Source of the DNA: Marinobacter salarius
GTDB lineage: Bacteria; Pseudomonadota; Gammaproteobacteria; Pseudomonadales; Oleiphilaceae
Length of the DNA stretch: 64,000 nt
Assembly: GCF_032922745.1 (NCBI RefSeq)
Contig: NZ_CP136693.1
Span: 2,356,001 to 2,420,000, forward strand
Direction: 5' to 3'
This document shows positions 8,729-15,636 of the stretch, in pieces (position 1 is the first letter of the stretch; each line of letters opens with the position of its first letter). The translations under genes and the position numbers were made by a program. The notes below the pieces were generated by a model that worked only from the letters and a program-made list of their open reading frames with translations, made no database searches and was not told the origin of the DNA.

Positions 8729-9716
8729 AGTTTCCGGACCGAAGCCACTGGTCGGACGTGTCTATCCAGCTGTGGGTCAGGTTGTGGAGGCTCAGTTTGC
8801 GACTGTTGCGAAACTCCGTAACCAGTTTTGATAAGTCATCAGCGTTGGCCACCAGTTGTTCCAACACAACCCAGTCATTCCAAACCGTGGAAAAATGCCA
8901 GTCAGGGTTATCAATGTCGCAGTCGGGTAGCCGGTAATGCAGTGTTGGCCGGCTTTTGATGCGTTCATCCTCAACGTATTCTGCCAGTAAACCGCTGTTC
9001 AGGTGTGCGAACAGCGGGAGAAGGTCCAGAGCCTTGTTCCGGGTAGGGTTGTAATGCAGGTAGTCCCGCATCAATTTCTCCATGTCTGGCGCATAATCCT
9101 CGGAAATCAGAAGGTCAATGTAGGTGCTGCTCCATGGCTCAATGTAGCTGGTCAGCTTACGGCTGAAATCAATCTGGTGGCGTGCCTTCAGCCATTCATA
9201 GAGAGCAGCGAAGGCCTGTAGGTAGCGAACCAGCGTTGTGGCACTGAGGTCTGGTAGCTCCGGATTCAATTGCAAACCGAAGGCGTAATAGAGCGCCTCC
9301 CGGCTGCCCAGTGCGCCGGCTCTGCGAAGCTCATCGCAAAGTGTCTCTATACGTTCCAGCTTACTGAAAGCCAGCGGAGGACTGACGATTTCCAGAGGCA
9401 CGATTTTCTCGGCGGCTGCGTCGATCACGCTCATGGCTTGACCGCCAAGTTCCCTGACGGACTCGGGAAGACGCTCGTCTGCCAGATCAAGGTCCTTGAT
9501 CGGGTCTGAATCCAGTTCGATGGTAAAGTCACCGAGTTCCGTTTCAACCTCGGACACATAGCGCGCAACAGATCTTCCAGTGCCTCCCAGCAGTTTTGCG
9601 GACAGCGAGACAAGATCTTCGTAACCGAGGCCGGACAACTCAATTTCAACGCCAACTCTGCGTTCCTTGCCGTCATCCGTCTTGAGGATGTCCGGTAACC
9701 TACATCTGTTGCTCAT
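8721..9716 (-). CDS. Putative amidoligase (COOH-NH2 ligase family)
   Basis: A 331-residue protein resembling the amidoligase branch of the glutamine-synthetase / carboxylate-amine ligase fold. Near the start is RVGVEIELSG, the acidic metal/ATP-binding strand of the fold. FTIELDSDP follows, then PLEIVSPPL, whose Glu is a second metal-ligand candidate. Later YAFGLQLNPEL supplies the third strand. Comparative-genomics work on amidoligases describes such enzymes paired with glutamine-amidotransferase-type hydrolases and suggests they make or modify peptide-like metabolites. That arrangement is seen here (8-base overlap). A good Shine-Dalgarno (AGGGAGT) precedes the ATG at 9716. The substrate and product are unknown. 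It is divergent from lexA. Confidence 0.78.
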   Translation of the reverse strand: MSNRCRLPDILKTDDGKERRVGVEIELSGLGYEDLVSLSAKLLGGTGRSVARYVSEVETELGDFTIELDSDPIKDLDLADERLPESVRELGGQAMSVIDAAAEKIVPLEIVSPPLAFSKLERIETLCDELRRAGALGSREALYYAFGLQLNPELPDLSATTLVRYLQAFAALYEWLKARHQIDFSRKLTSYIEPWSSTYIDLLISEDYAPDMEKLMRDYLHYNPTRNKALDLLPLFAHLNSGLLAEYVEDERIKSRPTLHYRLPDCDIDNPDWHFSTVWNDWVVLEQLVANADDLSKLVTEFRNSRKLSLHNLTHSWIDTSDQWLRSGNYV

Positions 9717-9821
9717 TCAAGCGACTCCCTAATTTGGTTGTGATCACCTTAACACAGTCATGCGCCAAGGCGCGGTGGACCGCCATTCAGTCCGGCTTAA
9801 GGAAAAATTGCGTTTACAGGG

Positions 9822-9850
9822 TTTACACTGGATAAAACACTGTATATAGT
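9822..9850 (+). promoter_or_regulatory. Predicted sigma-70 promoter of lexA
   Basis: A -35 box TTTACA (9822-9827) is separated by 17 bases from a -10 box TATAGT (9845-9850). The start codon of lexA follows 43 bases later. The LexA box begins eight bases after the -10, which places the repressor over the expected transcription start. Confidence 0.65.
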
Positions 9851-9857
9851 CAAACCA

Positions 9858-9873
9858 CTGTATATAAAAACAG
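9858..9873 (+). promoter_or_regulatory. LexA (SOS) box
   Basis: The 16-base site CTGTATATAAAAACAG fits the gammaproteobacterial LexA operator CTGT-N8-ACAG exactly, 20 bases before the lexA start region. A half-site CTGTATATA lies 18 bases upstream (9840-9848) but lacks the right arm, so only one complete box is supported. This indicates autoregulation of lexA and, through it, sulA. Confidence 0.9.
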
Positions 9874-9893
9874 GGCTAACCGGGGCAACCTAA

Positions 9894-10502
9894 ATGAAGC
9901 TGACAGCTAGGCAGACACAGGTACTGGATATTATTCGTCGCTACCTTGACGAGACCGGGTATCCGCCGACCCGTGCAGAAATTGCCGCAGAACTTGGATT
10001 TCGTTCTGCCAATGCCGCAGAAGAACATCTGCGGGCGCTGGCCCGAAAGGGAGCGATCGAGATGGTGCCGGGAGCCAGCCGGGGAATACGTCTTCCCGAT
10101 GTAGAGGCTGACCTTGGTTTGCCGGTGATCGGTCAGGTAGCGGCCGGCAGTCCGATACTGGCACAGGAACATATCGAAGATCATTGCACCCTGCAGCCTG
10201 AATTTTTTTCGCCCTCGGCGGATTATTTGCTCAGGGTACGCGGCATGAGTATGAAGGACATTGGCATCCTTGACGGCGACCTGCTGGCGGTGCACCGAAC
10301 CCACGATGTGCACAACGGCCAGGTGGTTGTGGCGAGGGTGGGTGAGGAAGTCACGGTCAAGCGATTCCGTAAGGAAGGCTCGAAAGTGTATTTGATCGCC
10401 GAGAATGAGGAATTTGAACCCATAGAAGTGGATCTGACAGAACAGGAACTCTTCATTGAGGGGCTCGGCGTCGGGGTTATACGGCGCTCGGACCTTCACT
10501 GA
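9894..10502 (+). CDS. lexA: LexA, SOS response repressor and self-cleaving protease
   Basis: LexA represses DNA-damage genes until RecA filaments trigger its self-cleavage. The 202-residue protein has a winged helix-turn-helix N-terminus (about 1-70) with PTRAEIAAELGF as the recognition region. It also has a C-terminal S24 protease domain. The scissile bond Ala84-Gly85 is in QVAAGSP, the nucleophile Ser119 in RGMSMKD and the general base Lys156 in VTVKRF. These are the same positions as in E. coli LexA, so it should be fully active. It sits behind its own SOS box and is followed 87 bases later by sulA, the arrangement known from Pseudomonas. The psrA gene that precedes lexA there is absent here. 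Confidence 0.98.
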   Translation: MKLTARQTQVLDIIRRYLDETGYPPTRAEIAAELGFRSANAAEEHLRALARKGAIEMVPGASRGIRLPDVEADLGLPVIGQVAAGSPILAQEHIEDHCTLQPEFFSPSADYLLRVRGMSMKDIGILDGDLLAVHRTHDVHNGQVVVARVGEEVTVKRFRKEGSKVYLIAENEEFEPIEVDLTEQELFIEGLGVGVIRRSDLH

Positions 10503-10589
10503 CACCCCCAGGGTGTCCGGACATATCCGGCTGTGTTTCGTTGAGTGTTGAACACCGCGGACGCGGCTTAACGGCAGGTGAGGCTTATC

Positions 10590-11078
10590 ATGGAACAACT
10601 CAGCTTTAATCAGAATCTGGCCTATGCTCACGGAGGCGGCAGGTTTGTCGCTTCAGAGGTTGCCGGTATAAGCGGCCGTGATACTGCCAGGGCGCCTACT
10701 GCCAGGAGTCGCCCAGCCAAACCGGCAGGCAATGTCACAGAGATCATTCTGCCGGAAGGGCAGGTTGAAAACTTCCAGCTATTGCTGCCTATGCTCACGC
10801 AGTTGAATCAGGAAAAGCGTTGGTTAGCCTGGATTGATCCGCCCCAAAGCCTCGTCAGTAAGTGGCAGACCATGCGTGGCATCGTTGCGGGCGAGTTGTT
10901 GGTGTTGAGGTCCACTCCAGATTATCCGGCCGGGGAGCTTGCCGAGCGGGCGCTGAGCGCTGGCACCTGTCACGCAGTAGTCATGTGGACGCACAAACTC
11001 GGACGTGAAGCGCTCGCATCATTGGAACAGGCTTCGGCCCGGGGTAACAGCCATGGTGTGGTGCTGCGCCAGCGCTGA
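10590..11078 (+). CDS. sulA: SulA-like SOS cell-division inhibitor
   Basis: SulA binds FtsZ and halts septation during the SOS response. The protein (162 residues from the ATG at 10590) has a low-complexity N-terminus. It is followed by the RecA-like core of the family, with ILPEGQVENFQLLLPML, RWLAWIDPPQ and the C-terminal HAVVMWTHKLGREALASLEQ region. The start is set by an AGGTGAGG ribosome-binding site; a GTG at 10578 lies inside that site. No separate SOS box is seen between lexA and this gene, so it is probably co-transcribed from the lexA promoter. Assignment rests on family resemblance and the lexA neighbourhood. Confidence 0.88.
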   Translation: MEQLSFNQNLAYAHGGGRFVASEVAGISGRDTARAPTARSRPAKPAGNVTEIILPEGQVENFQLLLPMLTQLNQEKRWLAWIDPPQSLVSKWQTMRGIVAGELLVLRSTPDYPAGELAERALSAGTCHAVVMWTHKLGREALASLEQASARGNSHGVVLRQR

Positions 11079-11081
11079 TCG

Positions 11082-11342
11082 TCAGTGAAGTGTATAGGAG
11101 GGCCGGATGTCTTGGGCGTCCGGCTCTTCGTCTTCCCAGTCAATATCATGGGCAACGTTACCGACCGCTTCAATGCCGGCCGCAATCATAGCTTTGGCAA
11201 CGTTCATGTCCCGGTCTTCCATCATCTCCCTGGCTTCCGTCGAAAATGATATCTGCACCAGCGGTGCACTGTCGTCGTCGATACGGCGAAGCGCATAGTC
11301 TCCGTTGCTCAGTTGTACGATTTCGAAAAACGATGGTGACAT
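11082..11342 (-). CDS. Small conserved hypothetical protein downstream of lexA-sulA
   Basis: An 86-residue acidic cytoplasmic protein beginning MSPSFFEIVQLSNGDYALRR and rich in Asp/Glu near its end (DIDWEDEEPDAQD). There is no signal peptide or membrane segment. Pseudomonas carries a small hypothetical gene at the same place, between sulA and a DUF6586 gene, so this is probably its counterpart. That comparison is from memory of gene order, not from alignment. It is convergent with sulA, with three bases between the two stops. The function is unknown. Confidence 0.7.
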   Translation of the reverse strand: MSPSFFEIVQLSNGDYALRRIDDDSAPLVQISFSTEAREMMEDRDMNVAKAMIAAGIEAVGNVAHDIDWEDEEPDAQDIRPSYTLH

Positions 11343-11393
11343 TAAGCTAGCCTTTCAGTTCATTCCCGTTGGCTTCGGCAACGGCGAGGTTCT

Positions 11394-11870
11394 TTACCAC
11401 TCGCTGTGCCGGTCCTCGAGGATATCGATAAAGTGTTTCATCGCGCCCAGAGTGGTTGCCAGGGCCTGTTTTGAGCGATCCGGGCCGGTGTCAGCTGCAA
11501 CGGCAATCACGTTTTCACTGCTGACCGTTTTTCGCGCCATCGGTGGATTGCCCTGATACCGCTCAAGTTGTTCGAGGTGATTCCACCAACTTCGCCCGTC
11601 ATTGGCCAACTGATTCAGTTCGGCTATTTCCGGGCTGTGGGTTCCGATCAGCTCACCCAGTGCCTCAAGGTCATCAGGCTGGCTATGTTGGTGCTGATAC
11701 ATTCTGGCGATCATCACCAGCACCAGTTTTCGAGCCCTGAGTGCCAGCTCGATGGTCCCTTGCAATAGCGCTTCTTTCGCTGGAACGCTGTCGCTGTTTT
11801 CCAGTTGCCCCAACAGGTTGCGAGCCAGGAATATTTTCTGGGAAACCAATGAGTGCCACTGTGACGCCAT
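11394..11870 (-). CDS. DUF6586-like protein
   Basis: A largely helical 158-residue cytoplasmic protein. It contains KIFLARNLLGQLE, LALRARKLVLVMIARMYQ and a conserved-looking WWNHLEQLE segment. The C-terminal half includes SSENVIAVAADT. It resembles the DUF6586 family that in pseudomonads lies between the lexA-sulA region and topA; topA is not present here. The ATG at 11870 was chosen because an in-frame GTG at 11894 gives a poor, non-family extension. It is transcribed with the following 86-residue gene, 51 bases away. No biochemical role is known. Confidence 0.65.
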   Translation of the reverse strand: MASQWHSLVSQKIFLARNLLGQLENSDSVPAKEALLQGTIELALRARKLVLVMIARMYQHQHSQPDDLEALGELIGTHSPEIAELNQLANDGRSWWNHLEQLERYQGNPPMARKTVSSENVIAVAADTGPDRSKQALATTLGAMKHFIDILEDRHSEW

Positions 11871-11997
11871 GGTAGTACCTGAGGGTGGTTCCACTGCTGT
11901 GCGATGAATTAATCGCCTACTATAACATTTTCCTTTGTGAATTTCTCCTCCCCCCGTTGGTTTGGCGGTTTTGACAAGAAACTACAAAGATTCACTT

Positions 11998-12011
11998 GAA
12001 ACGATCGTTTG
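11998..12011. promoter_or_regulatory. PsrA-like operator upstream of the DUF1329 gene
   Basis: The sequence GAAACGATCGTTTG contains a 12-base perfect palindrome. It fits the published PsrA consensus (G/C)AAAC-N2-4-GTTT(G/C), with N4 here. PsrA is a TetR-type repressor released by long-chain fatty acids. A TTGACA hexamer at 11971-11976 lies just upstream, but a matching -10 is not obvious. The site is 122 bases before the DUF1329 start. Other TetR-family regulators could use a similar site. Confidence 0.45.
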
Positions 12012-12132
12012 AATTTGGCAAAAAGGCGCCCCGATTGAATAACATACGATCGCCTGTTGTGGTTTCCTGCGTGGATATGCCAAACCGTGGATGACACATG
12101 GGTTGATCGTTTACCTTGGAGGTAGATAGGGA

Positions 12133-13497
12133 ATGCGGAACCAATGGGAATGGATCGCAGGTTGTGCAGTGGCATTGTTTGGGTTGTCGGGAATTGCACT
12201 GGCAAAGGTCAGTGAATCCGAAGTTGAGCGGTTGGGCAGCGATTTGACGCCAGTTGGAGCTGAACGAAAGGGTAATGCCTCAGGTAGCATTCCGGCTTGG
12301 ACGGGAGGGCTCACCAAACCGCCCGCTGATTGGAAGCAGGGAGAGGTGGAAATTAACCCGTTCCCCGACGACGAGCCCCTGTTTGTTATCACTGGCGACA
12401 ATGTGGACCTGTACCGTGACAAGCTCACCGACGGACACATCCGTATGCTTGAGCAATATGGCCCGGGCTTTGTGATGCCGGTGTATCAAACCCGTCGAAG
12501 CGCGGCTTTCCCGGAAGATGTGTACGAAAAGTCCCGGGAAAATGCCCGCAGCGCGGAACTTCTGGCCAATGGTAACGGTGTGCGTGACACCATCATGACC
12601 AGCCCATTCCCGATTCCAAAGAATGGCCTGGAGGTGATCTGGAACCACATTCTGCGCTATCGCGGGGAGGAGCTGTCGTTTCGTAGCGCTTCAGCGACGC
12701 CCCAGGTGAACGGTTCCTATAACCAGGTTGTTAACCAGTACGACTATTTCTTTGCCTACAGCCGCCGCGGTGCGAACCTCGCCGATATTGATAACAAGAT
12801 TTTTTACCTGAAAACAGACACCATCGCGCCATCCAGTCTCGCGGGCACCATCACTCTGGTTCATGAAACCCTGGATCAGATTCGCTCACCCCGGCTCGCA
12901 TGGCGATACGATGCCGGCTCAAGGCGACTGCGCCGGTCACCGAACCTGGCCTATGAAACCGATCTTCCGAACTCGTCATCGCTGCGCTCAGTGGACCAGA
13001 AAGACATGTACAACGGCGCCCCTAACCAGTACGACTGGGAGCTGAAAGGCAAGCGTGAGATCTTTGTACCTTACAATGCCTACAAGCTTCACGACGCGGA
13101 TGTCGAGCCGGACGATGTCATTCGGCCCCAGCACATTAACCAGGAATTGGCCCGGTATGAGCTGCATCGGGTATGGGTTGTCGAAGCGAAACTGCGGACC
13201 GGTATCAGCCATATATATGCCCGCCGGGTGTTCTACGTCGACGAAGATAGCTGGCAGATTCTTGCGACGGAGGAGTACGACGGCAACGATCAACTCTGGC
13301 GAGTGTCCGAAGCTCACAATATCAGCTATTACAGTGAGCCGGTATTCTGGACTACCATGGAGATGACTTACGATCTAAGCGCTCAGCGCTACTACATTGA
13401 TGGTCTGGATAACGACTTCCCTGCCTACGACTTCGAGCCTGGCTTCCGCGGCAATCAGTTCTCTGCCTCGGCGGCCCGCAGAGCAGCCCGCCGCTGA
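12133..13497 (+). CDS. DUF1329 family exported protein
   Basis: A 454-residue protein with a signal peptide ending near GIALAKV. The mature protein matches the DUF1329 family: an N-terminal LTPVGAERKGN..SIPAWTGG segment, then NPFPDDEPLFVIT, and a long beta-rich domain including the repeated YNQVVNQYDYFFAYS region. Members are periplasmic or outer-membrane-associated. In Pseudomonas and Marinobacter relatives they often occur with hydrocarbon, sterol or lipid-uptake genes, but a defined activity is lacking. A GGAGG-type ribosome-binding site precedes the ATG. The PsrA-like palindrome upstream suggests control by fatty acids. A strong terminator closes the gene, so it is monocistronic. Confidence 0.85.
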   Translation: MRNQWEWIAGCAVALFGLSGIALAKVSESEVERLGSDLTPVGAERKGNASGSIPAWTGGLTKPPADWKQGEVEINPFPDDEPLFVITGDNVDLYRDKLTDGHIRMLEQYGPGFVMPVYQTRRSAAFPEDVYEKSRENARSAELLANGNGVRDTIMTSPFPIPKNGLEVIWNHILRYRGEELSFRSASATPQVNGSYNQVVNQYDYFFAYSRRGANLADIDNKIFYLKTDTIAPSSLAGTITLVHETLDQIRSPRLAWRYDAGSRRLRRSPNLAYETDLPNSSSLRSVDQKDMYNGAPNQYDWELKGKREIFVPYNAYKLHDADVEPDDVIRPQHINQELARYELHRVWVVEAKLRTGISHIYARRVFYVDEDSWQILATEEYDGNDQLWRVSEAHNISYYSEPVFWTTMEMTYDLSAQRYYIDGLDNDFPAYDFEPGFRGNQFSASAARRAARR

Positions 13498-13498
13498 T

Positions 13499-13546
13499 GG
13501 CCGGCAGCCCCGGGCCGGTTGAGGCACGGGGCTGCCGGCCCGTTTT
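13499..13546 (+). terminator. Rho-independent terminator after the DUF1329 gene
   Basis: Perfect 14-base arms (13499-13512 and 13527-13540, GC-rich) enclose a 14-base loop and are followed by CGTTTT. The hairpin begins two bases after the stop codon. Confidence 0.85.
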
Positions 13547-13561
13547 CAAGGAGATGCAATT

Positions 13562-13888
13562 ATGTCGGTACCGGAACAGCTTGAGGCAGTGGATACCCTG
13601 GTTGAACACCTGAAGACCGCGCTTGCGGAGAATAACTGGGACGAGCTGTCCCGTCTGAATGGCCTGGTCAAACCAACGATCGAGCCGGTTATGGCGGCCC
13701 TTGAGGCCGGCGAGTTGAGCCCTGAGCCGGTCAGGGAGCGGTTGGCAGCTCTGCAGACATTCTGTGACCGTGCCAATATTTCGGCAAATGAAGCCAAGGC
13801 GGAAGCTCAGAAAGCGCTCAAAGGGGTGAATCAGAATCGCAGCGCTGCAAAAGCCTATCAAAACGTCTCGTTAAATCGCCCGAAATAG
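13562..13888 (+). CDS. FliT-like flagellar protein
   Basis: A 108-residue, all-helical, acidic protein that sits just before fleQ. In Pseudomonas-type flagellar clusters this position is taken by small chaperone genes (fliS, fliT). FliT proteins bind the filament cap FliD and prevent its early assembly. The segment ENNWDELSRLNGLVKPTIEPVM resembles a FliT helix, but similarity is too weak for certainty. An AAGGAG site eight bases upstream fixes the ATG. The start lies 16 bases past a strong terminator and no promoter is visible in between, so it is unclear how the gene is expressed. The fliC, fliD and fliS genes are not in this window. Confidence 0.55.
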   Translation: MSVPEQLEAVDTLVEHLKTALAENNWDELSRLNGLVKPTIEPVMAALEAGELSPEPVRERLAALQTFCDRANISANEAKAEAQKALKGVNQNRSAAKAYQNVSLNRPK

Positions 13889-13898
13889 CGTCATAAAA

Positions 13899-13927
13899 TT
13901 GACTCGAGCGCACTTACAGTCTTAAAT
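13899..13927 (+). promoter_or_regulatory. Predicted sigma-70 promoter of fleQ
   Basis: TTGACT (13899-13904), a 17-base spacer and TTAAAT (13922-13927) lie 32 bases before the fleQ ATG. A sigma-70 promoter is what is known for fleQ in Pseudomonas, where FleQ starts the hierarchy. Confidence 0.6.
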
Positions 13928-13959
13928 ACCGCACAAATCCCCGCAAGAGATTCGTTTGG

Positions 13960-15411
13960 ATGTCGAAGAATAATAAGGTGCTGGTGCTCAGCGAGGACGA
14001 TGCGAAACGACGTGATATTTCCACCATCCTTGAGTTTATCGGCGAGGAGGGTGTTGTCGTCGGGGCCGATGCTCATTCACTGCTGAGCGGCGGTGACGCC
14101 GACGAATTGGAATCCATTACCGTTGCCATCGTCAACGGCGAGGATGATGGCGTGGCCACTGCTATTTCCAAGGTGTGTGCGGCCGCGAAGGGTGTGCCTC
14201 TGCTGTTGGTTGGTGACCCCGATTTGGCCGGCCTGTCCGACGACGAGATCAGCCGGGTGATCGCCCGCATGGAATGGCCGCTCAACTATACCAAGTTCGT
14301 GGACTCTCTCTACCGTGCGCAGATCTACCGGGATCAGTTTGCACGTTCTCGTGAACGGGGCCAGCAACGTGGTCTGCAGCTTTTCCGCAGTCTTGTCGGC
14401 ACGAGTCGAACAGTACAATCGGTGCGCCGACTGATGGAGCAGGTGGCCGACAAGGATGTGAGTGTACTGATTACGGGGGAGTCGGGGACCGGTAAAGAGG
14501 TGGTGGCGAGAAATCTTCACTATCATTCCCCCCGTCGCGGCAAGCCCTTCGTGCCGGTCAACTGTGGTGCCATTCCGGCAGAACTGCTGGAGAGTGAATT
14601 GTTCGGGCACGAGAAGGGCGCATTTACCGGTGCGATCACCTCACGGATCGGTCGGTTTGAAATGGCCGAGGGTGGCACCCTGTTTCTGGACGAGATCGGG
14701 GACATGCCGTTGAGCATGCAAGTCAAGATTCTGCGGGTTCTGCAGGAACGGACTTATGAGCGTGTTGGCAGCAGTCGGACCCAGTCAGCCGATGTCAGGG
14801 TCATTGCCGCGACCCATAAGCACCTCGAAGACATGATCGAAACGGGCGATTTCCGTGAAGATCTCTATTACCGTCTGAATGTTTTCCCCATCGAAATGCC
14901 CGCTTTACGTGATCGGGTGGAAGACATTCCGCTGCTGATCAATGAGTTGATTTCGCGCATGGAAAAGGAAAAGCGCGGCTCTGTCAGACTGAACTCGGCG
15001 GCGATCATGAGTCTTTTCCGTCACAATTGGCCGGGGAATGTCCGCGAACTGGCGAATCTGGTGGAGCGGTTGGCGATTATGCACCCTTACGGTGTCATCG
15101 GGGTTCAGGAGTTGCCCAAGAAGTTTCGCTACGTGGACGATTACGATGAGAACCGGCCAGTGGAAGACTCCGGAATGCCATCCAGTATCCCTGGGCTGGT
15201 GGGGCTGGATGCGCCAGCCCTGCTGCCGGTAAACGGCATCGATCTGAAGGATTACCTGTCCAACCTTGAGAAGCAGTTGATTCAGCAAGCGCTGGATGAA
15301 GCCGGGGGAGTGGTGGCTCGGGCGGCCGAGAAGCTGCGGATTCGGCGGACGACACTGGTAGAGAAGGTTCGGAAGTATGGGCTTCGGGATGAGGAGTCCG
15401 AGGAAAGCTGA
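13960..15411 (+). CDS. fleQ: FleQ, sigma-54-dependent master regulator of flagellar genes
   Basis: FleQ activates RpoN-dependent flagellar promoters and, in Pseudomonas, also represses exopolysaccharide genes until c-di-GMP binds. The 483-residue protein has a degenerate receiver domain (about 1-120). Its AAA+ domain carries Walker A GESGTGKE (173-180), the sigma-54 contact loop GAFTGA (220-225) and Walker B LFLDEIG. A Fis-type helix-turn-helix ends the protein. The LFRS segment (141-144) and Arg184-Asn185 after Walker A are the residues that contact c-di-GMP in P. aeruginosa FleQ, so that control is probably kept. It has its own sigma-70 promoter and a terminator-like hairpin after it. FleN from this window is its expected ATPase antagonist. 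Confidence 0.97.
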   Translation: MSKNNKVLVLSEDDAKRRDISTILEFIGEEGVVVGADAHSLLSGGDADELESITVAIVNGEDDGVATAISKVCAAAKGVPLLLVGDPDLAGLSDDEISRVIARMEWPLNYTKFVDSLYRAQIYRDQFARSRERGQQRGLQLFRSLVGTSRTVQSVRRLMEQVADKDVSVLITGESGTGKEVVARNLHYHSPRRGKPFVPVNCGAIPAELLESELFGHEKGAFTGAITSRIGRFEMAEGGTLFLDEIGDMPLSMQVKILRVLQERTYERVGSSRTQSADVRVIAATHKHLEDMIETGDFREDLYYRLNVFPIEMPALRDRVEDIPLLINELISRMEKEKRGSVRLNSAAIMSLFRHNWPGNVRELANLVERLAIMHPYGVIGVQELPKKFRYVDDYDENRPVEDSGMPSSIPGLVGLDAPALLPVNGIDLKDYLSNLEKQLIQQALDEAGGVVARAAEKLRIRRTTLVEKVRKYGLRDEESEES

Positions 15412-15436
15412 TCGATCCCTCTCAAAGTAGGTTTCT

Positions 15437-15480
15437 GATGGCGTCAAAGGTTTGTAACCTTCGGCGCCATCGTTGTTTCT
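15437..15480 (+). terminator. Probable terminator after fleQ
   Basis: Outer arms GATGGCG (15437-15443) and CGCCATC (15465-15471) enclose an inner AAGGTT/AACCTT stem. A T-rich run, GTTGTTTCT, follows. The two stems are separated by a small internal loop. Confidence 0.6.
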
Positions 15481-15551
15481 GGGTGACGGAAATCCGTCAT
15501 TTTACACTTTCCGTTATATCTTTCTTGTTGAAAAATAAACAAAAATTAAAG

Positions 15552-15568
15552 TTGGCATGACGCTAGCT
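15552..15568 (+). promoter_or_regulatory. Sigma-54 promoter of fleSR
   Basis: TTGGCATGACGCTAGCT carries the invariant GG (15554-15555) and GC (15566-15567) exactly ten bases apart, as required for RpoN. It lies 70 bases before the fleS start. In Pseudomonas fleSR is activated by FleQ with RpoN. Confidence 0.85.
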
Positions 15569-15636
15569 TAATCTCGTCCAAACGATCCATCCGATTGGTA
15601 CGGGCCGGGTTCAAGGCCCGGTCAGAGGGCGAGTGT

